NCBI GenBank assembly: GCA_937625935.1
Contig: OW569356.1
Span: 1-64,000 of the forward strand
Length of the DNA stretch: 64,000 nucleotides
Source: Tetramitus jugosus
Lineage: Eukaryota > Heterolobosea > Eutetramitea > Acrasida > Vahlkampfiidae
Direction: 5' to 3'
Shown: piece by piece, positions 1 to 8,168 of the stretch
Layout: each line of letters begins with the position of its first letter
Position numbering within the stretch: the stretch's first letter is position 1
The notes under the pieces: generated by a model
The model's database searches: none
The model's input: the letters and a program-made list of their open reading frames with translations, nothing else
Told to the model about the DNA's origin: nothing
Made by a program: the position numbers and the translations under genes

Positions 1-778
1 CCAAACCCAAACCCAAACCCAAACCCAAACCCAAACCCAAACCCAAACCCAAACCCAAACCCAAACCCAAACCCAAACCCAAACCCAAACCCAAACCCAA
101 ACCCAAACCCAAACCCAAACCCAAACCCAAACCCAAACCCAAACCCAAACCCAAACCCAAACCCAAACCCAAACCCAAACCCAAACCCAAACCCAAACCC
201 AAACCCAAACCCAAACCCAAACCCAAACCCAAACCCAAACCCAAACCCAAACCCAAACCCAAACCCAAACCCAAACCCAAACCCAAACCCAAACCCAAAC
301 CCAAACCCAAACCCAAACCCAAACCCAAACCCAAACCCAAACCCAAACCCAAACCCAAACCCAAACCCAAACCCAAACCCAAACCCAAACCCAAACCCAA
401 ACCCAAACCCAAACCCAAACCCAAACCCAAACCCAAACCCAAACCCAAACCCAAACCCAAACCCAAACCCAAACCCAAACCCAAACCCAAACCCAAACCC
501 AAACCCAAACCCAAACCCAAACCCAAACCCAAACCCAAACCCAAACCCAAACCCAAACCCAAACCCAAACCCAAACCCAAACCCAAACCCAAACCCAAAC
601 CCAAACCCAAACCCAAACCCAAACCCAAACCCAAACCCAAACCCAAACCCAAACCCAAACCCAAACCCAAACCCAAACCCAAACCCAAACCCAAACCCAA
701 ACCCAAACCCAAACCCAAACCCAAACCCAAACCCAAACCCAAACCCAAACCCAAACCCAAACCCAAACCCAAACCCAA
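1..778. repeat. Telomeric repeat array, (CCCAAA)n
   Basis: About 129 head-to-tail copies of the hexamer CCCAAA fill the left end with no visible interruption. The last units degenerate into CCCAACCCACACCCC at about 773-788, where unique sequence begins. With the C-rich strand reading 5' to 3' inward, this is the orientation expected of a left chromosome end whose G-strand is TTTGGG. The unit differs from the common TTAGGG, TTTAGGG and TTGGGG telomere units. Perfect uniformity is what telomerase addition gives, though assembly may have fixed the length arbitrarily. Confidence 0.96.
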
Positions 779-2251
779 CCCACACCCCGAGGATCTTCGC
801 ACTTGCCTCATTGTGGTTCTGATTGGTGTGAGACTGTTTGGTTGTGGTTGATCCATTTTCCAGAAATATTTGACCAGTTCTTGTGCATCTGTGTGTTGCT
901 GAAGATCTTGTAGGTTGGCGACATTTTGAGAACAGAAGATTGACATTCGTTCATACGCGTCGATTGATTCATCTGAGTTCCAACCCACATGTCTCTTGAT
1001 TGCCTGTCTTACACTGTCCTTAATGATACCGTATCTCAAGATGCTAGTTAGGAGTGCTTGACAGATATGTCCACTTCGTAATGATCTCATAGTGTATCTG
1101 CATTTCAATTCCTCTGCAGAACTTTTTTTCATCAAGTTTGACATATCTTTGGATGTCATTGGTTGTTCACTAGTCGATTGGGTGAATAAAAATTCGTCTT
1201 GTGCTCCTTCAACTAATCTATAATCACCTGAATTGATCACTTCCTCTAACGTTGGTGAAACAAAAACCTTCCTGATGTGAAAGAGGTACCAAAGAAGAGC
1301 AAACACTGGACATCGATTCAAGTCACTACTGCCGTATACAGTGTTTCTTAACTCATGTCCTCCAACACCTTTGTTCTTATAACCCACATTCTGGGCAACT
1401 AAATACAAATGTTCATCGTTTTTCAAACTTGAAAAGGTGATGTGTCTCAATTTCATATAGGAAAGAGTGTCTCCTCTCCATCCAACATGTCTACCAAACA
1501 TTATGAGAGCTCTCAACTTAATTTGTAGTTCTCTGTTGTCTCTCTTGTGCAATTTTTTCTGCCATTTCTCTAAATCATTGTTGAGCAATGGGCACACTTT
1601 AAATTTCGAGTTCCCGTACTTTCGTATCAAAGCTCGGAAGAGTTTATGTATAAAATCCTTCATCTCTTTCTTCAAGTCGATTCCTCTTTCCTCCTTCAAT
1701 ACAGAACATAGTTGATTCCAGAAGCAGTTGACGACAGTACTATGACTGTATTTGTGTATCACTCGCATATGCAAGAGATATAATCCAACTACAAACTTGT
1801 TTGGGTTGTAAGGGTCAACTGTTGTCAACTCTGAGTGCTTGTTTTCTTGCTCCTTTAGCCAGCTAATCCAACTCCTCCAGGCATAGGCTTGAACCAGTTT
1901 TGTACCAGGAGCTTTAGATAACTCTAATAGATTCATCAATTGAATCATTTGATCCTCAATTGATTGGTTCTCATCGATGTTGACGGTCACTTGACGGCAA
2001 AAATCTTCTCCTCCACCTGTTTTCTCCATTCTCTTGATAGGATTAAACGATAGGTCATCCGTCACCTTCTTTATTCCTGTTTTTCCTGCTAACATTGAAA
2101 GCTCCTTGTCAATGTCTTCCATCGTTGGACCATCAACCTCCTGTGGTTCGAAAGAGTCTTCAACAATGATTAGACCATTAGAAACAAAAGGATGAGAAGG
2201 AGACTTTTTTATTCTTTCTAACTGATTGGAGTACTCTTCTTCTATTGTCAT
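779..2251 (-). CDS. Tyrosine recombinase-like protein (Crypton/DIRS-type), 3' end running into the telomere
   Basis: The open frame starts at an ATG (2251-2249) and stays open for about 490 codons to the telomere boundary. Catalytic-core motifs of tyrosine recombinases are visible in order: a first arginine in [17 protein letters not shown]; a lysine-rich strand (YKNKG); the second arginine box [12 protein letters not shown]; the H/W box KRHVGW; and a candidate nucleophile tyrosine in IDAYERM. The usual His of the HxxR box appears to be Arg (RSLR). Eukaryotic enzymes of this kind belong to Crypton, DIRS or related elements; the subgroup is not resolved. About 60 residues after the tyrosine, the frame continues into the telomeric hexamers as a Gly-Leu repeat with no stop, so the native terminus was lost. 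It lies 5 nt downstream of the stop of the preceding coiled-coil ORF on the same strand, which suggests one mobile unit. No terminal repeats were seen. Confidence 0.72.
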
Positions 2252-2256
2252 TGAGA

Positions 2257-3060
2257 TTAGTTGGTTTTACTCTTTTTTTTGTTGGGACCGCTGGACGAGC
2301 TTCGTCTCTTGGAACCACCAGAGGTAGAGGTGGAAGGAGACGTGGCATTATCGCCTCCATTTTCTCTCATCTTGATAAGGAGTTGTCTAATTCTGGAAGG
2401 CATTCTATCCTGAGACAACAATTCCTTCTTGATGTTATCATCAATTGTAGAAGGACTATGTTGGGACATGACCCAATACGGGAAGGCTTCTAATGCGGTC
2501 ATACTTTCTACCATCAATTTTGGACTTCTTAAAATGGAAGTGGTCTCCAAATTTGAACTTCTCTCATTGAAGACAAGGGTTAAATGGACCAAGAACTCTC
2601 CGACTCGGATCTCTCTTAGGAAACTCTTCAATTCCGATCCGATCGGATCCGCACCCTTAATGGTTCGGAAAAGATTCGCCCCCTCCTCTCCGGTCTCCCT
2701 CTTACGAATCGCATACCTCATGCAGGCAACGATGGACACGTGTTTTCGGAGTCGTTCAAACTCCTGATCACTCATTTTGGCCATCTGACCAACCGTTTCT
2801 TGAGAATGGGGAGGCCTTTCCTCAGTCTCCACAATGACCAGAGATCTCTCCAGCCAATTCAAAGCCTTCTTTGCAGACTCACTTGGTGGAATTTCAATTT
2901 CCAATTCTTCACACAGTTCAGAGAGCTTCTCAATCTCTTGCTTCTTGTTGTTGAGATTCAATAAAGCATCTCTTAGTTGGCTTGTAAGGCTACTATTGGA
3001 AGTCTTCTCTTCCTCCAATTTTTTCTTCAAGTCTTCAATCTCCTTGCTCACCTCCTTCAC
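2257..3060 (-). CDS. Coiled-coil protein with basic C-terminal tail, probable partner ORF of the recombinase
   Basis: A frame of 267 codons begins in this track with GTG, not ATG, so the true start lies upstream. Residues 1-55 form a coiled coil rich in Lys/Glu/Leu, the middle is a mixed helical region without a family I recognise, and the last 35 residues are Ser/Thr-rich ending in KRRSSSSGPNKKKSK, a likely nuclear localisation signal. On the same strand an ATG at 3209-3207 opens a different frame (MSTTTETNS...) that closes at about 3057. A short intron or a frameshift between about 3060 and 3150 could join the two. The stop (2259-2257) sits 5 nt before the recombinase ATG. A DNA- or protein-binding accessory protein of a mobile element is a guess from position and charge only. 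Confidence 0.5.
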   Translation of the reverse strand: MKEVSKEIEDLKKKLEEEKTSNSSLTSQLRDALLNLNNKKQEIEKLSELCEELEIEIPPSESAKKALNWLERSLVIVETEERPPHSQETVGQMAKMSDQEFERLRKHVSIVACMRYAIRKRETGEEGANLFRTIKGADPIGSELKSFLREIRVGEFLVHLTLVFNERSSNLETTSILRSPKLMVESMTALEAFPYWVMSQHSPSTIDDNIKKELLSQDRMPSRIRQLLIKMRENGGDNATSPSTSTSGGSKRRSSSSGPNKKKSKTN

Positions 3061-3209
3061 TCCTTCTTTATCTTCACCGATGAAGAAGTTGTTACCAACT
3101 TTGGAGATGATAACAAGTGAACTAATTTTATTACCAGTCGTTGGTAACTTCTCTCTATATCATTAGAAACAATAAAAGAAATTGAGTTAGTTTCTGTAGT
3201 TGTAGACAT

Positions 3210-3532
3210 GATGTAGTTGATAACCTTGTGATTTGTTTTGTTTGCGTTTGTTTTTGATCAAAACTCCGAGATTCGAAAGGAAAAACTTTGTTTATTTGTG
3301 CAGCTACTCGTTACACGTGCCAAGTTAACTTAGCGCTTGGAACCATCTTCTTCGCGTAGTGGTTGGCTTCGAATCATTGAACGGGGATTTACACCGCATA
3401 AGCTCATTGCATTGCGGGGACTGTCCCTGCTCCCGGATCGGGCCCTCAATTCTACCTCTCGGTAGGTCAGTTCAATCATATTTCACCTTCCACTACTGCA
3501 GACTATGGTCCACCAGTGTAACCAGATCTTGC
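3210..3532. other. Intergenic, no gene recognised
   Basis: I see no supported coding frame here. The stretch 3330-3480 is GC-richer than its surroundings and contains a B-box-like TTCGAAT at about 3369 plus a possible A-box-like stretch near 3331. These do not fold into a tRNA cloverleaf that I can draw. The palindrome array starts immediately after. Confidence 0.4.
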
Positions 3533-3855
3533 GGCCCGTAAACGGGCCTAGGTAGAAATGAAATTTTAGAAGGGCCCGTAAACGTGCCTTAGTAAAAATG
3601 ATTTTTGGGCCGCCCGTGAACGGGCCATAGTAATCAACTGTTTGCCCATAAAAAATCAAGTCTCGGTCGCCCGTGAACGGGCTAGAGAAAAGTTGATAAA
3701 TAGGCGGCCCGTAAACGGGCTAGATAGAATAGGTGGCCCGTTCACGTGTCATAGTAAAAGCATTTTTTAGGTGGCCCGTAAACTCTCTCAATAAAAATCG
3801 ACCTTTATTACGGGCCATAGTAAAAAAGCAGTCATATGCGGCCCGTTTACGGGCC
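3533..3855. repeat. Array of interspersed 16-bp GC-rich palindromes
   Basis: Intact or nearly intact copies of the palindrome GGCCCGTAAACGGGCC or its variants lie at 3533-3548, 3573-3588 (one arm mismatch), 3611-3626 (GTGAAC centre), 3668-3683 (GTGAAC centre), 3706-3721 and 3840-3855 (GTTTAC centre, the reverse complement of the first). Copies with one degraded arm lie at 3735-3750, 3773-3788 and about 3802-3816, with a weak half near 3643. Spacing is mostly 38-40 bp, with some steps of about 29. The spacers are AT-rich and share ATAGTAAAA-like words. Each copy can form a 7-bp hairpin with a 2-nt loop. This is not a CRISPR array: the repeats are short palindromes, the spacers are related to each other, and the genome is eukaryotic. 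Confidence 0.85.
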
Positions 3856-4043
3856 ACCAGATATGCGAAACCCAACTGAAACCCAACGGAAATCACATGT
3901 TTCGTCTATAGTTCCACAACCACAAGTCAAAAAACAACCATAATGTTAAGTTGAACATTTCAAGATATGAGGAATACAAAAACAGGTATTGTAACGCATG
4001 AATACACTCCTTGACGTACTTTTGGTTAGTGTATACGTTAAAA

Positions 4044-4058
4044 CCCAAACCCAAACCC
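4044..4058. repeat. Short interstitial telomeric repeat
   Basis: Two and a half perfect units of CCCAAA lie about 3.3 kb inside the terminal array and in the same orientation. Degenerate CCCAAC words also occur at 3870-3890 and CCCAAAC at about 4081. They look like a scar of end healing or of telomeric sequence captured during a subtelomeric rearrangement. Confidence 0.7.
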
Positions 4059-4794
4059 TGACAACACTCGAGGTTGCAACCCAAACGCTTCTAGATCTCC
4101 CTACTGTCAAAGTTGATCGTGTGGCGGTCCATGGAATCCCAGATGATTATCATCCATCAAACCAGGTTGAAGATGGAACAGTAATTGATCAGCAACAACT
4201 CTGGGGAGAAATCTATCTATTTAGCAACAAGTACATTTCAACCAAAATATCTCTTTCAATGGCTTGCACATGTACAATGAAATACATGTATTGTGCGAAA
4301 AACTCGTTGTTGATTCGTTCTGTTGCCTGCATCGCGATGCACCCACTGTTGTTGATCTGTCACCATTACTCTGAAACAAACAGTATCTAAGAGCCCACAA
4401 GTTGCACGACTTAATCGCGCTTCTGGGAAGAATAGAGCTGTATCATCTGTGACGCAGTTTTCATTTCTATCAGAATGGATTGTGAGTTGAGGATGATGAA
4501 GAAATCGAATTTTGTGGTCCCCAGTGATCCACTATGCCACAACCACTTGGGGTGGTTTTTAGAGTTCATAGTGAGCATATAATATTATTCCTGTCATTTG
4601 ATCGGAAGTGTTCCAATTTCTAAGCAAGCTTATAATAATGCATTGAAGCAGCAGTTTTACTACCTACTCATTTGACGCAAGTAATCACATGATTCATATT
4701 GGATTTTTGTTTCACAGGTTTGAAATCAACAGGTGATGATGATGGTGGTGATGATGATTGGGATGATAAATGGGATGAAGAAGCTCCACGATCC
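4059..4794. other. Intergenic, decayed coding-like sequence, no gene supported
   Basis: A plus-strand frame at 3998-4390 and another at 4699-4992 are open, but neither shows a recognisable domain, and both are probably chance or remnant frames. The stretch beginning at about 4719 encodes an Asp/Trp-rich segment directly after a TTTCACAG sequence that resembles a splice acceptor, so a remnant exon is possible. I cannot assign a function. Confidence 0.35.
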
Positions 4795-4890
4795 ACTGGA
4801 GTACTGACAACGGTTTATCACACCAACATGTGTTCCAATAGTACACTTTTGATGTACATAGGAGGTAGGCAGATGAAGATGGGTCTCATG
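4795..4890 (-). pseudogene. Remnant of an adenylation (AMP-binding) domain
   Basis: On the minus strand this stretch closely matches part of the adenylation-domain gene at 16623-14446, around its ATP-binding motif (+ strand 16098-16190). Both share the words TGACAACGGTTTATCACACC, GTGTTCCAATAGTACACTTTT and GAGGTAGGCAGATGA. The remnant has lost the bases that encode the glycine-rich loop (GSSGKQ), and the reading frame is broken there. It is a decayed fragment of a paralogue, evidence that this gene family has been copied within this chromosome end. Confidence 0.75.
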
Positions 4891-5062
4891 ACAGCTAGAT
4901 CATACTCTCCCAGCAGTTTCAGTTGTCTGAAACGAGCATTGCACACGACGCACTTTGTATCCACGCAATTGAAGATGAATTCCACCATTTAATTGTGTTT
5001 TGTGGTATGCTGGCAGGGAAATCTTTGTCCTCGTTTCAATGTTTTTATGAAGAATAGCTGTG

Positions 5063-6958
5063 TCACTCACAGCGCTCCAAGGGAGCTGTAAACTGATCAG
5101 TGGGACACATTATCCTCACATACCTCATACAGTCTTCTTCGAGATCAGGATTGATTCCTATGGCTTTGTTGAAGTCTGATATTGCTTTCTTGTATTCTTT
5201 CAAATCAAGGTATGCGCAAGCTCTGTTGTAGTAGGCACTTTCATCGGCAGGATTGATTTCGATTGTCTTGCTGAAGTCTGATATTGCATTCTTATGCTGT
5301 TTGAGCTCACTGTATACATAACCTCTGTTGTAGTAGGCACTTTCATGAGCAGCATTGATGTTAATAGTCTTGGTGAAGTCTGATATTGCTTTCTCGTATT
5401 CTTTCAGCTCATTGTATGCACAACCTCTATCATAGTAGACACCATCATGAGCAGGATTGATTTCGATTGCCTTGGTGAAGTCTGATATTGCTTTCTTATG
5501 CTGTTTGAGCTCATTGTATACATAACCTCTGTTGTAGTAGGCACTTTCATGAGCAGCATTGATGTTAATAGTCTTGCTGAAGTCGTATATTGCTTTCTTG
5601 TATTCTTTCAGCTCATTGTATGCACAACCTCTGTTAAAGTAGGCATTTTCATGAGCAGCATTGATTTTAATAGTCTTGCTGAAGTCTGATATTGCTTTCT
5701 TGTATTCTTTCAAATCAAGATAAGTGCAACCTCTGTTATGGTATGTACTTTCATCATCAGGATTGATTTCGATTGCCTTGGTGAAGTCTGATATTGCTTT
5801 CTTATATTCGTTCAAATCAAGATAAGTGCAACCTCTATCATTGTAGACATTCTCATGAACAGGATTGATTTCTATTGATTTGTTGAAGTCTGATAATGCT
5901 TTCTCGTATTCTTTCAGCTCATTGTATGCCCAACCTCTATCATAGTAGGCACATTCATCGGCAGGATTGATTTCGATTGCTTTGGTGAACTCTAATATTG
6001 CATTCTTGTATTCTTTCAAATCAAGGTATACATAACCCTTTTCGTTGTAGGCTTTTTCATGAACAGGATTGATTTCTATTGATTTGTTGAAGTCTGATAT
6101 TGCCTTCTCATGTTCTTTCAGCTTAAACCATATCTTGCCTCTGTCGTAGTAGAAACCATCATGAGCAGGATTGATTTCGATTGCCTTGGTGAAGTCTGAT
6201 ATTGTTTTCTTGTATTCTTTTCGCGCATCGTATGCACAACCTCTGTTAAAGTATGCACTTTCATGAGCAGCATTGATTTTAATAGTCTTGGTGAAGTCTG
6301 ATATTGCTTTCTTGTATTCTTTCAAATCAAGGTATGCACAACCTCTGTTAAAAAAGACATCTTCATCAGTGGTATCCATTTCTATTGCTTTGGTGAAGTC
6401 AGTAATTGCTTTCTTGTATTCTCTGAGCTCATTGTATACATGACCTCTGCACAAATAAATTAAGCCTCTGTTGTTGTAGACCCATGCAATTTGTCTGTCC
6501 AATAGGAGAATTTGTGAATAGCTATTCAATGATTCAATATAGCTTTTCATGTGAAGCAAAGTTTGTGCTTCAATATCCAAAAGTAGCACCAATATGTTCT
6601 TATCTGACACGATTCCATACGATTTAAGAGCTTTTTGTGATAATTGGCGCAGAAGCTCTTTCAAAATAGGCAAATCATTCGTTTGATCTTGATACGTTCT
6701 TCTGAAGATACCATAATGCAGAAGATAAGTAATGTCAGAATGTTTCTCTGGAAGCAAATTCAAGGCTGATTGAAATTCTTTTATCATTTCCAGTTGTTCC
6801 ATTTGGTTGAAACTGTGCCATAATCTCCAACTCGCTGAATACTCAAAATCCATGTTTGAACAATTGTTGAAACGTTTGAGAGTGTTCCAATAATTCAGAG
6901 TTCTTTCTGTGAAAGAAGACTCCACCCGTGTCACAACACCTACTGAATCATCACTCAT
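5063..6958 (-). CDS. TPR-repeat protein, 13 tandem repeats
   Basis: The ATG at 6958-6956 opens 631 codons. Residues 1 to about 150 are a helical region without a recognised family. From there to about residue 610 run 13 consecutive 34-residue tetratricopeptide repeats of the form AYYNRGCAYLDLKEYKKAISDFTKAIEINP, with the canonical small and aromatic residues in place. The repeats fall into a few near-identical types (ending INPAHES, INAAHES or INPVHEN) and are also nearly identical as DNA, with a 102-bp period. TPR superhelices are protein-binding scaffolds; the partner is unknown. Internal homogeneity points to recent duplication or gene conversion of units. The protein ends with a short 30-residue tail after the last repeat. 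No transmembrane segment or signal peptide is visible. Confidence 0.9.
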   Translation of the reverse strand: MSDDSVGVVTRVESSFTERTLNYWNTLKRFNNCSNMDFEYSASWRLWHSFNQMEQLEMIKEFQSALNLLPEKHSDITYLLHYGIFRRTYQDQTNDLPILKELLRQLSQKALKSYGIVSDKNILVLLLDIEAQTLLHMKSYIESLNSYSQILLLDRQIAWVYNNRGLIYLCRGHVYNELREYKKAITDFTKAIEMDTTDEDVFFNRGCAYLDLKEYKKAISDFTKTIKINAAHESAYFNRGCAYDARKEYKKTISDFTKAIEINPAHDGFYYDRGKIWFKLKEHEKAISDFNKSIEINPVHEKAYNEKGYVYLDLKEYKNAILEFTKAIEINPADECAYYDRGWAYNELKEYEKALSDFNKSIEINPVHENVYNDRGCTYLDLNEYKKAISDFTKAIEINPDDESTYHNRGCTYLDLKEYKKAISDFSKTIKINAAHENAYFNRGCAYNELKEYKKAIYDFSKTININAAHESAYYNRGYVYNELKQHKKAISDFTKAIEINPAHDGVYYDRGCAYNELKEYEKAISDFTKTININAAHESAYYNRGYVYSELKQHKNAISDFSKTIEINPADESAYYNRACAYLDLKEYKKAISDFNKAIGINPDLEEDCMRYVRIMCPTDQFTAPLERCE

Positions 6959-6964
6959 GTTTTT

Positions 6965-7690
6965 GTGAAAAAAAAAAGCTTGATTTTAGGTTTCCCTATC
7001 TCTGGTTCTTGCTTTCAAAAAAACCATTTCGATTCATTCTTGTACTACAAAACGAAAAATCCCAGATCAATCACTTTTTCTTCTTTGGCCAACAATGAGA
7101 AAATACTTGCTGTCAGTTGTACACATCACGCTCTTCTTCTGGGAAGCTCTATGCATTGCCATTTCTACTCAAGGAGATTTATTGAATTGGTTCCCATTAC
7201 AGATTAAGTACTGGAACAATCTTAAACTGACACTATCCAAGCAGAGTTTGGCAGAACAAAAAGTGTTGAGTGGTGCATATCACACAGTAGCAATAGCGAG
7301 CACCAATACCTCGTGGGTGAGTGAAAGGATTACATACAAGGAAAAAAGTTATAAGCATTTCTGCAGGTCGGATTCTTCGTATGCCATTACATCTGATGGG
7401 TAACTCTTGTCCTGGGGCCGAAATGAGGTTGCCCAATCGGGAACGGAACTAACTCTACTCATAGAGCTCCAAGCCTCACTTCTATTGATAATGCTTTGGT
7501 CATCCCAACTGGAAAATTCATCCGTGACATTTGGCTTTCTTGCAACAAATGGACCATTTCTTGGTCGATTTTTGGTGTTAGTCAAAGGATATTTATTAGC
7601 TCTTCTGAATAGAAAAAAAAACAATAGCATAGGATGATGCTCGTACCGTGAGTAAAAATCAATGGATTGTAGGAACAGCAAAGAATAACA
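6965..7690 (+). pseudogene. RCC1-like repeat protein, decayed
   Basis: Several phrases typical of RCC1 propeller blades appear in different plus-strand frames: ILAVSCTHHALLL (about 7100-7140), KVLSGAYHTVAIAS (about 7260-7300), and YAITSDG followed directly by an in-frame TAA and then LLSWGRNEVAQSG (about 7380-7440), with LTSIDNALVIPTGKFIRDIW (about 7473-7532) in a third frame. The in-frame stop in the usual SDGxLLSWG motif and at least two frame changes without GT..AG introns indicate a broken gene. RCC1-repeat proteins are beta-propellers, often guanine-exchange or scaffold proteins. The pseudogene begins just 6 bp from the TPR gene start, on the opposite strand. Confidence 0.65.
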
Positions 7691-8168
7691 CTAGAATGAA
7701 CACACCTCATTGATCACAACTTGTGCTGCAGTACAAGATCAGTAAGAGAATGTAATTGAGGCAATGATGTCAATCATGTTGCATTGACCATAAAATTATC
7801 ATCAACAGAGATACCTCCACTCAATCCCAGTGATCCATCTGTTCTTTCCTTCTTGTTGGACGATGTCTTGTACTTGAATGGGACAGCAAGTTTTAAGCTC
7901 CTCAGTTTGTTAACTTGTCGCACGTCAAATCCAAGTTGGATAACTGACTCTTCATCAACCGTACACCTAACGTCTCTTCTTGTGCATGCACTCTGGGAGA
8001 TTCGATCAGCGTGACCATTGAGGACTCCAAGCCCAAATCTTAGAGTGTTAAACTCTGACCCATTGAATCACCGGTATTCATCGATGATCCAAATTGAAGA
8101 TTTGCTCGAATGGATTCCAGTGCAGGGAAGAAGAATTATGTAATCAGTTTTATTTTCTATCGACATGG
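7691..8168. other. Intergenic, possibly the tail of the RCC1-like pseudogene
   Basis: A plus-strand frame is open from 7784 to 8014 but has no recognisable domain. It may be an eroded C-terminal part of the upstream RCC1-like gene. Nothing else is supported here. Confidence 0.35.

Noticed and set aside
3325..3400. Possible tRNA (A-box- and B-box-like words)
   Set aside because: No acceptor stem, D-stem or anticodon stem could be paired around the TTCGAAT motif.
3533..3855. CRISPR-like array
   Set aside because: The repeats are 16-bp palindromes, not repeats of 24-40 bp with unique spacers; the spacers resemble each other, and the genome is eukaryotic.
4699..4992. 97-codon plus-strand ORF
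   Set aside because: Its second half is antisense to the adenylation-domain remnant, so it is not a genuine gene. The Asp/Trp-rich start may be a scrap of another exon.
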